The notes beneath the pieces are model-generated. The model was not told the DNA's origin, ran no database searches, and worked only from the letters and a program-made list of their open reading frames with translations. From NCBI GenBank assembly GCA_003482455.1, contig DMYW01000058.1:11238-75237 (forward strand): a stretch of 64,000 bases of DNA. Direction: 5' to 3'. A program made the translations under genes and the position numbers. Positions 44,307-53,068 of this stretch are shown here, piece after piece. This DNA comes from Rheinheimera sp. (GTDB lineage Bacteria; Pseudomonadota; Gammaproteobacteria; Enterobacterales; Alteromonadaceae). Within the stretch, counting starts at the first letter, position 1. The number at the start of each line of letters is the position of its first letter.

Positions 44307-45203
44307 ATGAAACGCGCTGATCTGATCCGATTATTGTTGTTAGCTGCGATTTGGGGCGCATCGTTTCTGTTTATTCGAATCGCGGCTCCCGCTTTTGGTT
44401 CAAGCGCTTTGATGTGTGTACGTGTCGTGATCGCTGCATTATTTCTGTTTGCCGTCATGCAGCTTTTTGGCAAAAATCGTTTACAAACCACCGACGCTTG
44501 GCACTATTTGTTGTTGGGTGGCGTGAACTCTGCATTGCCTTTTGTACTCTATGCCTATGCGTCACATTGGCTCAGCGCATCCATTCTAGCGGTGCTTAAC
44601 GCCACAGCGCCGATGTGGGGGTTGTTGATTGGCGTCGTGGTATTTCGGCAGCGGGTTCCATTCAAAAGTGTGTTGGGTCTAGCGCTGGGTGTGGTGGGTG
44701 TTGGAGTGTTAGTGGGCTTTGACCCCTTGTTGATGCAGCCGGGGAGTGGTCTTGCTGTTGCTGCAGGTGCCGCGGCGGCTTGTTGTTATGGCATAGCTAC
44801 GCACTACACAAAGCGCGCAAAGCAACGTCAAGCCTTTGATAATGCTCATGGAAGTATGTGGGCGGCGGCCATTTGGTTAGCGCCTTTTGCGCTAATGAAT
44901 TGGCCTGCGACTATGCCAGCGCTTGATATGTGGTTGGCGGTAACGTTGTTGGCTGTGCTGTGCACAAGTATTGCTTATTTATTGTACTTTCGTTTATTGA
45001 GCGACATTGGCCCGACTAATAGTCTTACGGTGACTTTTTTAATCCCGGTGTTTGGTGTCTTTTGGGGGCACACTTTACTGGGGGAAGTGATTGGTTGGCA
45101 CACAGTGATAGGGGTAGTGTGTGTCCTGTGTGGGACCTCATTGGTCACCGGTTTTTCAGTCACAAGTTTGTGGCAACAAAAACGTGAAAATCTTGCAAAA
45201 TAA
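44307..45203 (+). CDS. EamA/DMT family transporter
   Basis: The 298-residue protein has ten hydrophobic helices in two EamA repeats, as in the drug/metabolite exporter superfamily (RhtA, YdcZ-like). Typical segments are LLLLAAIWGASFLFIRIAAP in helix 1 and LVTFLIPVFGVFWGHTLLGE near the C-terminus, where the family has TVTFLIPVF(A)xxxG. It sits in the inner membrane and probably exports amino acids or other metabolites, but the substrate is unknown. The gene is not coupled to neighbours. Confidence 0.9.
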   Translation: MKRADLIRLLLLAAIWGASFLFIRIAAPAFGSSALMCVRVVIAALFLFAVMQLFGKNRLQTTDAWHYLLLGGVNSALPFVLYAYASHWLSASILAVLNATAPMWGLLIGVVVFRQRVPFKSVLGLALGVVGVGVLVGFDPLLMQPGSGLAVAAGAAAACCYGIATHYTKRAKQRQAFDNAHGSMWAAAIWLAPFALMNWPATMPALDMWLAVTLLAVLCTSIAYLLYFRLLSDIGPTNSLTVTFLIPVFGVFWGHTLLGEVIGWHTVIGVVCVLCGTSLVTGFSVTSLWQQKRENLAK

Positions 45204-45287
45204 TGTTAATTCATAACGGATTCAGTTTCGCTTATCTATAACCAAGTGAATTCACAGCACAGTCTGCCAGTCAGACAGGAGAGCACC

Positions 45288-47036
45288 ATGTTTACCCGTC
45301 GTTTGTTAGTCAGTTGTATCAGCGCGGCAGTACTGACGTCGGCATCGGTTCAGGCAGTCGATACCAAGGCGGCGGCGAAAGCCACTGCACAGTTAAGCCA
45401 GAAGCAAGGCCAACAGCAACGCCAGCAGGAGTCACAGATCGAGCGCCTAAGCCAAGCTCAACTAGATCAAATGTTAGCGCCGATTGCCTTATATCCGGAC
45501 ACTGTGCTTACCCATGTGCTGATTGCATCCACCTATCCTTTAGAGCTGGTCAAAGCAGCCCGGTGGTTAACAACGCAACGTTCGATGACCTCAGAGCAGT
45601 TGTTAGCCGCAGCAGAAAATCAAGATTGGGACCCAAGCGTTCGCGCGTTGGTTGCCTTTCCAAACATTATTACCACGCTAAACAATGACTTAGATTGGAC
45701 GCAAAATTTGGGCGATGCTTTTTTAGCACAGCCAGACGAGGTCATGGACACCATTCAGCGATTGCGAGAAAAAGCCTACGCCGCGGGTTCGTTGAATAAT
45801 CAGCAGTATTACAACGTGGAACGGAAAGAACGTGTGATCGTCATCGAACCACGTTCGCCTGAAGTTGTTTATGTACCAGTTTATGATGCCCGTTACGTGT
45901 ATGGCGAATGGTGGTGGCATGATTATCCTCCAGTCTATTGGAGTAGTTACGGTGGCTATAGCTCAGGCAGTTATTTCTACTGGGGTACGGGTGTTCGTGT
46001 AGCCCCAGGCTTCTATTTTTCAACAGTGTACTGGCCTCGTCGCGAAGTCATCGTCGTGCCGCATTACCGTAGAACGCATTATTACCGTTCATATGACATG
46101 TACCGCCATGAAGAGCGCCGCCATTGGCGTCACGAGCCAGTGCACCGTCGTGGAGTAGAATACCGTCATGGATATGACCCTATAGCCGATGTCCGTGAGC
46201 GTGATGCCGGCGACTATCGTGGACGCCCGCGCCAAGACCGGGGTAGTGGTCATCAAGGCGGTTATGATCCGCGGGGTGGGACATCTAACGGTGGCGGTCA
46301 TTCAGACCAATTATCACCGAGAGAAAAAGTGGTGGAGCAAATTCGTCACAATCGTGGTGAACAGCGTGACGGCTCGGAACGAGGACGTCCGGCTCGGCAA
46401 GATACCGGTGAAGTAATCGATCGCACTGATAATGCAGCTGTAGAACAGGTAGGCGAGCAAATTCAAGACCGCCGCCAATCTGCCATCGAGCGGATGCGCC
46501 AACGCGTCGACACCGAACGCCAAGGTGGTGACACTGAGCGGCTAGGTGGCCGAGACACCATTAGCCCACGCCCTGAACTGACGCCGCAAGATCAAGTGCG
46601 CGATCGATTCAAAAACCCGCGTACGATCGAGCCGGTCGACCGTGAACCTACGATCCAACAGCCAGTGCAACAAGAACCAGTTCGTAGTGATCGTGTGTTC
46701 CAAGAACCTGTGCGTAATGAACCTGTGTTCCAAGAACCCGTTCGCAATGAACCTGTGTTCCAAGAGCCGGTTCGTAATGAACCTGTGTTCCTAGAACCGG
46801 TGCGCCGTGAACCCGTGTTCCAAGAACCGGTGCGCAGTGAACCCGTGTTCCAAGAGCCCGTGCGCAGTGAACCTGTGTTCCAGGAACCCGTTCGCAATGA
46901 ACCCGTGTTTCGTGAGCCGGTTCGTAGTGAACCGGTGTTCCAAGAACCCGTTCGGAGTGAACCGATGCGCATTGAACAACCTCGCATGGAGTCCAATGGT
47001 GGTGACCGGTTCCGTGGTATTCGCCGCGACGACTAA
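45288..47036 (+). CDS. DUF3300 secreted protein with ten 10-residue repeats
   Basis: The 582-residue protein has a signal peptide (cleaved near SVQA) and a DUF3300 domain: QLDQMLAPIALYPDTVLTHVLIASTYPLELV followed by PNIITTLNNDLDWTQNLGDAFL and VVYVPVYDARYVYGEWWWHDYPP (described by position about residues 70-240). A Tyr/Trp/His-rich region follows, then a long Arg/Gln/Asp-rich low-complexity part. Near the C-terminus are ten tandem units of the form QEPVRNEPVF. DUF3300 proteins have no proven function. The ATG at 45288 follows AGGAGAG. The repeat tail is likely disordered and surface exposed. Confidence 0.88.
   Translation: MFTRRLLVSCISAAVLTSASVQAVDTKAAAKATAQLSQKQGQQQRQQESQIERLSQAQLDQMLAPIALYPDTVLTHVLIASTYPLELVKAARWLTTQRSMTSEQLLAAAENQDWDPSVRALVAFPNIITTLNNDLDWTQNLGDAFLAQPDEVMDTIQRLREKAYAAGSLNNQQYYNVERKERVIVIEPRSPEVVYVPVYDARYVYGEWWWHDYPPVYWSSYGGYSSGSYFYWGTGVRVAPGFYFSTVYWPRREVIVVPHYRRTHYYRSYDMYRHEERRHWRHEPVHRRGVEYRHGYDPIADVRERDAGDYRGRPRQDRGSGHQGGYDPRGGTSNGGGHSDQLSPREKVVEQIRHNRGEQRDGSERGRPARQDTGEVIDRTDNAAVEQVGEQIQDRRQSAIERMRQRVDTERQGGDTERLGGRDTISPRPELTPQDQVRDRFKNPRTIEPVDREPTIQQPVQQEPVRSDRVFQEPVRNEPVFQEPVRNEPVFQEPVRNEPVFLEPVRREPVFQEPVRSEPVFQEPVRSEPVFQEPVRNEPVFREPVRSEPVFQEPVRSEPMRIEQPRMESNGGDRFRGIRRDD
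46671..46970 (+). repeat. Ten-copy 30-bp coding repeat in the DUF3300 gene
   Basis: Ten in-frame 30-bp units encode QEPVR-(S/N/R)-(D/E)-P/R-VF variants. Units 2-4 and 6-7 are identical at protein level, while third-codon positions differ between units, so the array is not a very recent duplication or it has drifted at silent sites. Each unit alternates Arg and Glu in a regular pattern. Confidence 0.95.
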
Positions 47037-47106
47037 ACAAACTGTTTAGAAAATGATTTACACTGACCCGAGGCCTCTCGGGTCTTTTTCATGAAAGGAA
47101 TTACCA

Positions 47107-47682
47107 ATGAAACTGTACGGCTCTATTGCATCTCCGTTTGTGCGTCGTTTACGAATTGCTTTGTATGGTCAAGATTTTGAATTTGTGGCATTGAATATTT
47201 TTGAGGCGGCGGGCCGCGAAGAACTGATCCGGTTAAATCCAACCCGCAAAGTACCCATGCTAGAAGACCAAGGTACCGTCATTTTTGATTCAGGGGTTAT
47301 CTACCGTTATTTGGTTGCAACGCGTGGTTTGCCGGCCTTGACGTGGCAACAAGAAAACAATTTAACCACCATCAACGCCGCCAATGATTCGTTGGTAGAG
47401 CTGTTGCTGTGTCAACGCTCAGGGTTTGATACCAAGGATGACCGCTTGTTTTTTAACTTGCAGCGTGAGCGTGTGCAAGCGACACTCGCCATTTTGGATC
47501 AAAAGGTTGCCGCTGGGGAATTCAAAGCGTGGGACTATGTGGCGCAAAGTTTGTATTGCTTAGTGGATTGGGCTGCATTTCGCCAACTCGCTGATTTGAC
47601 GCCTTTTACGAATCTACTCGATTTTGTCGCAGCGCATGCACAGCGGGCGGAGATCACAAGTACAGATCCACGTTTGGCCTAG
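47107..47682 (+). CDS. Glutathione S-transferase family protein
   Basis: The 191-residue protein has an N-terminal thioredoxin-like domain (MKLYGSIASPFVRRLRIALYG, then RKVPMLEDQGTVIFDSGVIYRYL) with the cis-Pro and the Glu/Asp-Ser that bind glutathione, and a helical C-terminal domain. The catalytic Ser is probably in GSIASPF. It is likely a cytoplasmic enzyme or stress protein, substrate unknown. The ribosome-binding site AAAGGAA precedes the ATG, and a bidirectional terminator follows the stop. Confidence 0.88.
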   Translation: MKLYGSIASPFVRRLRIALYGQDFEFVALNIFEAAGREELIRLNPTRKVPMLEDQGTVIFDSGVIYRYLVATRGLPALTWQQENNLTTINAANDSLVELLLCQRSGFDTKDDRLFFNLQRERVQATLAILDQKVAAGEFKAWDYVAQSLYCLVDWAAFRQLADLTPFTNLLDFVAAHAQRAEITSTDPRLA

Positions 47683-47698
47683 TACTAAGCCATGGTGA

Positions 47699-47724
47699 AA
47701 AAAGCCCGCAACAGCGGGCTTTTA
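47699..47724. terminator. Bidirectional terminator between the GST and ABC genes
   Basis: AAAAGCCCGC, an AACA loop and GCGGGCTTTT form a perfect stem with A/T tracts on both sides. It serves both convergent genes. Confidence 0.88.
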
Positions 47725-47734
47725 AGTTTTCGAA

Positions 47735-49567
47735 CTATTCAAGCCCGATAAAACCGCCGGTTTGGTGCGCCCACAGCTGTGCGTAGATGCCGCCTTGGGC
47801 GAGTAATTGTTGATGGGTACCTTGTTCGACGATTTGCCCTTTGTCTAGCACAATCAGCCGATCCATCGCAGCTATCGTCGATAGGCGATGCGCAATCGCA
47901 ATAACAGTTTTGCCTGCCATCAATTGACTTAAACTGTGTTGGATAGCCGCTTCAACTTCTGAATCTAGTGCCGACGTTGCTTCATCAAGCACCAAAATAG
48001 GCGCATTTTTTAATAAAACCCGCGCAATCGCGATACGTTGGCGTTGACCACCAGACAGTTTGACGCCACGTTCGCCAACTTGCGCATCAAGACCTGAGCG
48101 ACCCGCAGGATCTGTCAAATCGTTGATAAAGTCGCTGGCTTCTGCTGCTTGAATCGCCGCGAGGAGTTCTTGTTCGGTCGCATCGGGTCGCCCGTACAAA
48201 ATGTTCTCGCGTACCGAGCGATGTAGCAGTGACGTGTCTTGCGTGACCATGGCGATTTCGCGCCGCAAGGATTCCTGCTGGACCGCGGCCACAGCTTGAC
48301 CATCAATCGAAATGCTACCACTGTCGATGTCATAAAAACGCAGCAGTAAATTCACCAAGGTGGATTTACCGGCGCCTGAACGGCCGACAAGGCCGATTTT
48401 TTCACCCGGAGCTATAGTCAAATTGAGCTGATTGAGTACTGGATCTCGCTCGGGTTGGTAGCGGAAAGTGACATTGTTAAACTCGATTTTTCCTGCGCTG
48501 ACCTGCAGCGGTTGTGCATCACTTGCATCAACCACGGTGCGCGGTTTGGTTAAGGTTGCCATCCCATCGGCGACCGTACCAATGTTTTCAAATAGCGACG
48601 ACACTTCCCACATAATCCACTGTGACATGCCGTTTAAACGCAACGCCAAGGCCACAGCGATTGCAATAGCCCCAATAGACACCAATTGCTGCGTCCACAA
48701 CCAAATCGATAAACCGGCTACGGCAAACACCAAGGCATAGTTAATGGCTTGCACAGAAAAACTCAGCCAAGTGACTAAGCGCATCTGCTCGTAAACGGGG
48801 CCTAAAAACAGTTGCATGCTTTGTTTGGCATAGTCTGCTTCACGCGATGTATGCGAAAACAACTTGATGGTTGTGATGTTGGTATAGCTGTCGACAATGC
48901 GACCTGTCATCTCTGAGCGCGCATCGGCTTGGCGGTTTGCAACGTCTTTCAGGCGTGGCACGAAGTAAATCTGAAGCACAATGTACAACACTAACCAAAC
49001 CAGTAACGGCAGTACCAAGCGAATATCTGCATCCGCCACCAAAAACACCATGGAGCCGAAGTACACCAGCACATAGACCATGACATCAAGCAGCTTGGTC
49101 GCGGTTTCCCGCACGGCAAGCGCTGTTTGCATGACTTTCGTGGCGATCCGTCCGGCAAACTCATGCTGATAAAAACTCATACTTTGTGACAGCATGTAGC
49201 GATGTGCGGACCAGCGAATGGCCATTGGGAAGTTGCCCAAAATGGCTTGGTGAATAATTGACGCGTGCAATAGCACCAATAGTGGGATCAACAGGATAAC
49301 AACCGCGCCCATCCACAGTAGATGCGAGCCTTCTTGCTGCCAAAATGTGGCAGGGTCTTTCCCAACCAGCCAATCGACCAGCTGTCCCATAAAACCAAAC
49401 AGTTGTACTTCTAAACAAGCGAGCACCGCAGTAAGCAGCGCCATCAGCAACAATGGCCGTTTCATGCCTTGGCTGTAATGTAAACAAAACGCCAACAACC
49501 CATGTGGTGGTTGGGTGGGTTCGGCAACCGGAAATGGACGAGTCCATCGTTCAAACCAAGAAAGCAT
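47735..49567 (-). CDS. ABC exporter, fused membrane and ATPase domains
   Basis: The 610-residue half-transporter has an N-terminal six-helix ABC membrane domain (with a first helix near residue 40) and a C-terminal nucleotide-binding domain: Walker A LVGRSGAGKST near residue 395, signature LSGGQRQRIAIARVLL and Walker B ILVLDEATSALD followed by the H-loop AIAHRLSTI. It works as a homodimer or heterodimer in the inner membrane. The family includes MsbA-like and multidrug exporters; no more precise substrate can be given. Its start lies 3 bp after the threonine aldolase stop, so the two are co-transcribed. Confidence 0.93.
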   Translation of the reverse strand: MLSWFERWTRPFPVAEPTQPPHGLLAFCLHYSQGMKRPLLLMALLTAVLACLEVQLFGFMGQLVDWLVGKDPATFWQQEGSHLLWMGAVVILLIPLLVLLHASIIHQAILGNFPMAIRWSAHRYMLSQSMSFYQHEFAGRIATKVMQTALAVRETATKLLDVMVYVLVYFGSMVFLVADADIRLVLPLLVWLVLYIVLQIYFVPRLKDVANRQADARSEMTGRIVDSYTNITTIKLFSHTSREADYAKQSMQLFLGPVYEQMRLVTWLSFSVQAINYALVFAVAGLSIWLWTQQLVSIGAIAIAVALALRLNGMSQWIMWEVSSLFENIGTVADGMATLTKPRTVVDASDAQPLQVSAGKIEFNNVTFRYQPERDPVLNQLNLTIAPGEKIGLVGRSGAGKSTLVNLLLRFYDIDSGSISIDGQAVAAVQQESLRREIAMVTQDTSLLHRSVRENILYGRPDATEQELLAAIQAAEASDFINDLTDPAGRSGLDAQVGERGVKLSGGQRQRIAIARVLLKNAPILVLDEATSALDSEVEAAIQHSLSQLMAGKTVIAIAHRLSTIAAMDRLIVLDKGQIVEQGTHQQLLAQGGIYAQLWAHQTGGFIGLE

Positions 49568-49570
49568 GGG

Positions 49571-50641
49571 TTATCTCACAAGTGGTGCTGAGGCACGAAA
49601 GGCCTGTAGCGTTAATTCTAAAGTGTTCTCTGGTAAATCTAGGTGCGTGACTAAGCGTAAACGTACCCATGCTGCACCTTGGGTCTGATACTGCGACGAG
49701 GTCAGTTTGACCTGTTGTTGTGCTAATTGCGGTAACCAGCGCCCGGCCAATCCTGCGTCCATATCAATAAACAACATATTGGTATGCGCGTCATGGACCA
49801 CAACCTGTGTCGACAAGCCAAGTTCGTTAATGAGCACGCGTAGTTGGCTGCAAAGTGCAGCCGCGAGTTGATGGTCGTTGGCAAGTCGATTTACATGATG
49901 GCGCAATGCATATTCACCGGCTGCAGCGAGCAACCCAGCTTGCCGCATGCCGCCGCCGAGCATTTTGCGCACGCGTTTTGCTCGATGGATGAATTCAGTG
50001 GAACCGAGGAGTAGCGAGCCGACCGGAGCGCCTAAACCTTTTGACAAACACAACGATACCGAATCAAAACCCTGACACAAAGCACGGGCATTGTCGTAGG
50101 GGTCACCCGGTAAACTCACCGCGGCATTCATCAAGCGCGCCCCATCGATGTGACAGGCTAATCCGTATTGCTTGGCTAGCGCTGACATTTGTTGCATGTA
50201 GCTCAGTGGCAGCACTTTACCGCCGGTGGTGTTTTCAATGACCAGCAACTTGGTGCGGGCAAAATGCGGATCGTCTGGTTTAATGGCCGCCACAATATCT
50301 TGTGCACTAATAGTTCCATCAGGCTGATTGGCGATCGGCTGCGGTTGGATAGAACCAAGCACTGCCATACCGCCGCCTTCCCAACGATAGGTGTGCCATT
50401 GTTGACCGACAATCGCTTCATCACCGCGCTGACAATGGCTCATCAGCGCCATCAGGTTGGTCATGGTGCCGCTTGGCGCAAACAAGGCGGTTTCAAACCC
50501 AAGCAGCTCAGCGGCGTAGTTCTGTAAGCTCTTTACGGAAGGGTCATCGGCAAACACATCATCGCCAAGCGGCGCGCTAGCCATGATGTCGCGCATGGCT
50601 TGGGTGGGTTGTGTCACCGTATCAGAACGAAAGTCCAGCAT
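49571..50641 (-). CDS. ltaE: Low-specificity L-threonine aldolase
   Basis: LtaE cleaves L-threonine and L-allo-threonine to glycine and acetaldehyde using PLP. The 356-residue protein shows the family start DFRSDTVTQPTQAMR, FAPSGTMTNLMALM, HIDGARLMNAAV and the PLP-lysine motif SLCLSKGLGAPVGSLLLGS near residue 205. It is followed 3 bp later by the ABC exporter, an uncommon pairing. LysR lies 100 bp upstream on the same strand. Confidence 0.94.
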   Translation of the reverse strand: MLDFRSDTVTQPTQAMRDIMASAPLGDDVFADDPSVKSLQNYAAELLGFETALFAPSGTMTNLMALMSHCQRGDEAIVGQQWHTYRWEGGGMAVLGSIQPQPIANQPDGTISAQDIVAAIKPDDPHFARTKLLVIENTTGGKVLPLSYMQQMSALAKQYGLACHIDGARLMNAAVSLPGDPYDNARALCQGFDSVSLCLSKGLGAPVGSLLLGSTEFIHRAKRVRKMLGGGMRQAGLLAAAGEYALRHHVNRLANDHQLAAALCSQLRVLINELGLSTQVVVHDAHTNMLFIDMDAGLAGRWLPQLAQQQVKLTSSQYQTQGAAWVRLRLVTHLDLPENTLELTLQAFRASAPLVR

Positions 50642-50741
50642 GATTAGATCCTAGAAATGAAGGCTCGGCGCCGACAACTGTAATGCAAAAGTCGGTTGCG
50701 ATACTGTGCAAACCGGTTAACTGTGCTGAAAACGAGTCAGT

Positions 50742-51698
50742 TTAATGTTCTTTGAGTAGATTCGGAAGCAAAGCTGCGGCGTCATGATGGACCCATTCCG
50801 TTTTGCCTGCATCTGCCAAATGTTCAGCTAAATAGCGGATCCAGGATTGCGCGGCATAACTCAGGCGTTGGTCGGCTCGTCGCACCAAATGCCAATGGCT
50901 CTGCAGCGGGAAATCTTCCACATCCAGCACGCATAGCTGGGAGGGATTTTCTTGCAGTGTATGGGCGGACAAAACCGCCAAACCTAGGCCTGACGAGACG
51001 CTTAACCGGATCATTTCATTGCTTTCCATTTGCATCACGTGCGGTAGTTGCACCCCTTGATTGCTCAGCCAAGATTCAAACATCAAACGAGTGGCAGAAC
51101 CCGGTTCGCGGATTAAGAAGGTCTCTTGGATTAGATCTGCAAAACGCACCCGCCGACCGCTAGCCCAGTGGCCGGGTGGTGCAATTAGTTGCAGTGGATT
51201 TTTTAACAATCGTACTGCCTGCACCTGCTCACCACTTGGTGGATGGCTAAACATATAAATATCATCGAGTTGATGTTGAAACCGCTGCAATATTTGCGCA
51301 CGGTTCCCAATACTGACTGTGACATCAACCCCTGAAAATTGCTGTTTAAAACCGGTTAAAAGTTTAGGTAGTAGGTACTGCGCGGTACTTACGACAGCAA
51401 TTGTTAAATGTCCATGTAAGCCAGCCCGGTAATGTTCAAGCTGTTGATTAAAGTCATCAAATCGGCCTAACACATCTTGAGCCGCTTGATACAGCATTTG
51501 GCCAATTTCGGTAGGTTTTAAACCTGTGCTACTTGGTTCTAGCAGCGGTTCGCCCACTAATTCCGTCAGCTTTTTTAATTGGATAGAGACTGTTGGCTGG
51601 GTTAAATGCAGGCGATTTGCAGCAGCTGTCACCGAGCCACCCCGCACGACTTCCCCATACACTTGCAATAAACGCACGCTGAGATGGCGGATGTTCAT
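50742..51698 (-). CDS. LysR-family regulator, CbbR/CmpR-like
   Basis: The 318-residue protein has the LysR winged helix at the N-terminus (VVRGGSVTAAANRLHLTQPTVSIQLKKLTELVG) and a two-lobe effector-binding domain. Segments such as STAQYLLPKLLTGF and LIREPGSATRLMFESWL recall CbbR and CmpR, regulators of carbon fixation or bicarbonate uptake. It is divergent from a SbtA-like bicarbonate permease, which supports regulation of that gene. The helix-turn-helix start codon lies inside a palindromic candidate operator. An effector cannot be named from sequence. Confidence 0.9.
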   Translation of the reverse strand: MNIRHLSVRLLQVYGEVVRGGSVTAAANRLHLTQPTVSIQLKKLTELVGEPLLEPSSTGLKPTEIGQMLYQAAQDVLGRFDDFNQQLEHYRAGLHGHLTIAVVSTAQYLLPKLLTGFKQQFSGVDVTVSIGNRAQILQRFQHQLDDIYMFSHPPSGEQVQAVRLLKNPLQLIAPPGHWASGRRVRFADLIQETFLIREPGSATRLMFESWLSNQGVQLPHVMQMESNEMIRLSVSSGLGLAVLSAHTLQENPSQLCVLDVEDFPLQSHWHLVRRADQRLSYAAQSWIRYLAEHLADAGKTEWVHHDAAALLPNLLKEH

Positions 51699-51712
51699 AG
51701 ATGGTTATCTAT
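51697..51712. promoter_or_regulatory. Palindromic site between LysR and the permease gene
   Basis: ATAGAT, GGTT and ATCTAT form a 16-bp interrupted palindrome that covers the LysR start codon, a common place for a LysR autoregulatory site (T-N11-A type). Its role is inference. Confidence 0.5.
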
Positions 51713-51795
51713 ATTGGGCTATTGAAGTATTAATTAGGAATTATGTCCAAGCTTGCTGACAATAGCCAGCAGTTTTCAGCAAGTAGGGGACAAAA

Positions 51796-52737
51796 ATGCC
51801 GGATATCGTCATCGCGTTTTTTTTATTGGGCCTGATCGCAGGCTTGTTAAAGTCGGATTTACAGGTACCTAAATCGATTTATGAAACCTTGTCGATGTTG
51901 TTGATGTTAGTACTGGGTTTAAAAGGCGGATTGTCGCTGCATCAGGCTATCGCAACGGAGCAAACCGACGGCATTGCTATGTCGCTGTTGCTGGTGGCGG
52001 CTTTAGGTGTACTGCTGCCGTTGTTGTGTTATCCGATCCTCAAACATGGGGTCAAGCTGTCGGTGGACAATGCCGCTAGTATCGCCGCCCATTATGGCTC
52101 GGTATCCGCCGGTACTTTTGCGGTAGCTTTAGCGATGGCGGAGCGGCATTCGTTGACATTGGCGCCGGCAACCACTTTGTACTTGGTTATGCTGGAACTG
52201 CCAGCGATTATTGTCATGTTGTGGTGGCATAAAAAATTAACCGGCCAGGGCAACAATTCAAGCATCTTGCGTGAAGCGCTGACTGCTCGCGGCGTGCTGT
52301 TGTTAGGCAGCGGTGTATTAATTGGTGTCTTGTACGGTCCGACAGGGCTAGAGCCGATTGCGCCAGCGCTGATTGGCGGATTCAAAACCATGTTAGCGCT
52401 GTTTTTACTTGAAATGGGTTTGTGTACTGCCAAAGTATGTTGGCCTGTTCCGGTACAACATTGGCGTTTAGTGGCGTTTGCGGCGGTGGCACCGTTTATC
52501 CTGGCCTGGGCAGGTATCGCGGTAGGCTTGTTCCTTGGTCTACCCGAAGGAAGTACTTTTGTGCTCGGTGCACTAACGGCAAGTGCGTCTTATATCGCAG
52601 CGCCAGCCGCTGTGCGCGCAGCCATTCCACAGGCGGATATAGGACTGGCAACTCTGGCATCGCTTGGGGTGACTTTCCCAGTAAACGTGTTGTTCGGTTT
52701 GAGCTTATATGGGCAGTGGGTTAGCTGGTTCTATTGA
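51796..52737 (+). CDS. SbtA-like sodium-dependent bicarbonate transporter
   Basis: The 313-residue protein has about ten membrane helices and fits the SbtA family (PF05982), which in cyanobacteria takes up bicarbonate with sodium. Conserved parts are LKSDLQVPKSIYETLSMLLMLVLGLKGG in the first third, NAASIAAHYGSVSAGTFAVA and LGALTASASYIAAPAAVRAAIP near the C-terminus (inverted-repeat halves, described by position about 25-55, 95-115 and 255-280). Family assignment is firm, the ion specificity is inference. It is divergent from a CbbR-like regulator. No SbtB-like PII protein gene follows, unlike in cyanobacteria. Confidence 0.88.
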   Translation: MPDIVIAFFLLGLIAGLLKSDLQVPKSIYETLSMLLMLVLGLKGGLSLHQAIATEQTDGIAMSLLLVAALGVLLPLLCYPILKHGVKLSVDNAASIAAHYGSVSAGTFAVALAMAERHSLTLAPATTLYLVMLELPAIIVMLWWHKKLTGQGNNSSILREALTARGVLLLGSGVLIGVLYGPTGLEPIAPALIGGFKTMLALFLLEMGLCTAKVCWPVPVQHWRLVAFAAVAPFILAWAGIAVGLFLGLPEGSTFVLGALTASASYIAAPAAVRAAIPQADIGLATLASLGVTFPVNVLFGLSLYGQWVSWFY

Positions 52738-52883
52738 ACTTGACGTTGAAACCAGCTCGACAGTTTAAGGAGTGCGATTTGCCACAAGGTCTTCGTTGGT
52801 TGCATGGATTGACGGATCTCAGCGTAGTCAATTTGCGGCACCCGACTGCCAAATCCGGCGGTAAGTTCTTGAGTTGGTTTCAT
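52731..52883 (-). CDS. Hypothetical 50-residue protein antisense to the end of the SbtA-like gene
   Basis: A 50-residue frame runs on the minus strand from an ATG at 52883 to a TAG at 52731. It has a strong ribosome-binding site (AGGAGC seven bases upstream). The product has a basic, Trp- and Leu-containing C-terminus (KTLWQIALLKLSSWFQRQ) that could form an amphipathic helix. Its stop overlaps the last codons of the permease on the other strand. I do not recognise a family. An inverted repeat lies 48 bp upstream. Confidence 0.5.
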   Translation of the reverse strand: MKPTQELTAGFGSRVPQIDYAEIRQSMQPTKTLWQIALLKLSSWFQRQVQ

Positions 52884-52930
52884 AAAGTGCTCCTGTACAA
52901 CAAGAAAGAGCTATGATGCAGCTCATTTAG

Positions 52931-52945
52931 CGATAGATGCTATCG
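52931..52945. promoter_or_regulatory. Inverted repeat upstream of the 50-residue ORF
   Basis: CGATAG, ATG and CTATCG form a 15-bp palindrome with a three-base centre. Its position before the minus-strand ORF suggests an operator or a leader stem. Confidence 0.35.
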
Positions 52946-53012
52946 AAGAAGTTGGAAACTTTTGTGAGATTTTTCTTACAGTTTGTCAGAGTAAAGTGAC
53001 GCTTAGGTAAGG

Positions 53013-53039
53013 AAAAAGCCGCTATTGCAGCGGCTTTTT
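53013..53039. terminator. Bidirectional intrinsic terminator
   Basis: AAAAAGCCGCT, an ATTGC loop and AGCGGCTTTTT form a perfect stem. It lies directly downstream of the second RND pump gene on the minus strand and also faces transcripts coming from the permease side. Confidence 0.87.
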
Positions 53040-53068
53040 GGCTTTGTAAATCAAACCTTGTTGGCATT

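Noticed and set aside
46592..47040. Long minus-strand open frames through the DUF3300 repeat region
   Set aside because: They exist because the 30-bp repeat has no stop in several frames. They have no ribosome-binding site, and the plus-strand frame has a clear domain and signal peptide.
52734..52916. A 60-residue plus-strand frame after the SbtA-like gene
   Set aside because: It lacks a proper ribosome-binding site of its own; the minus-strand frame in the same place has a much better one.
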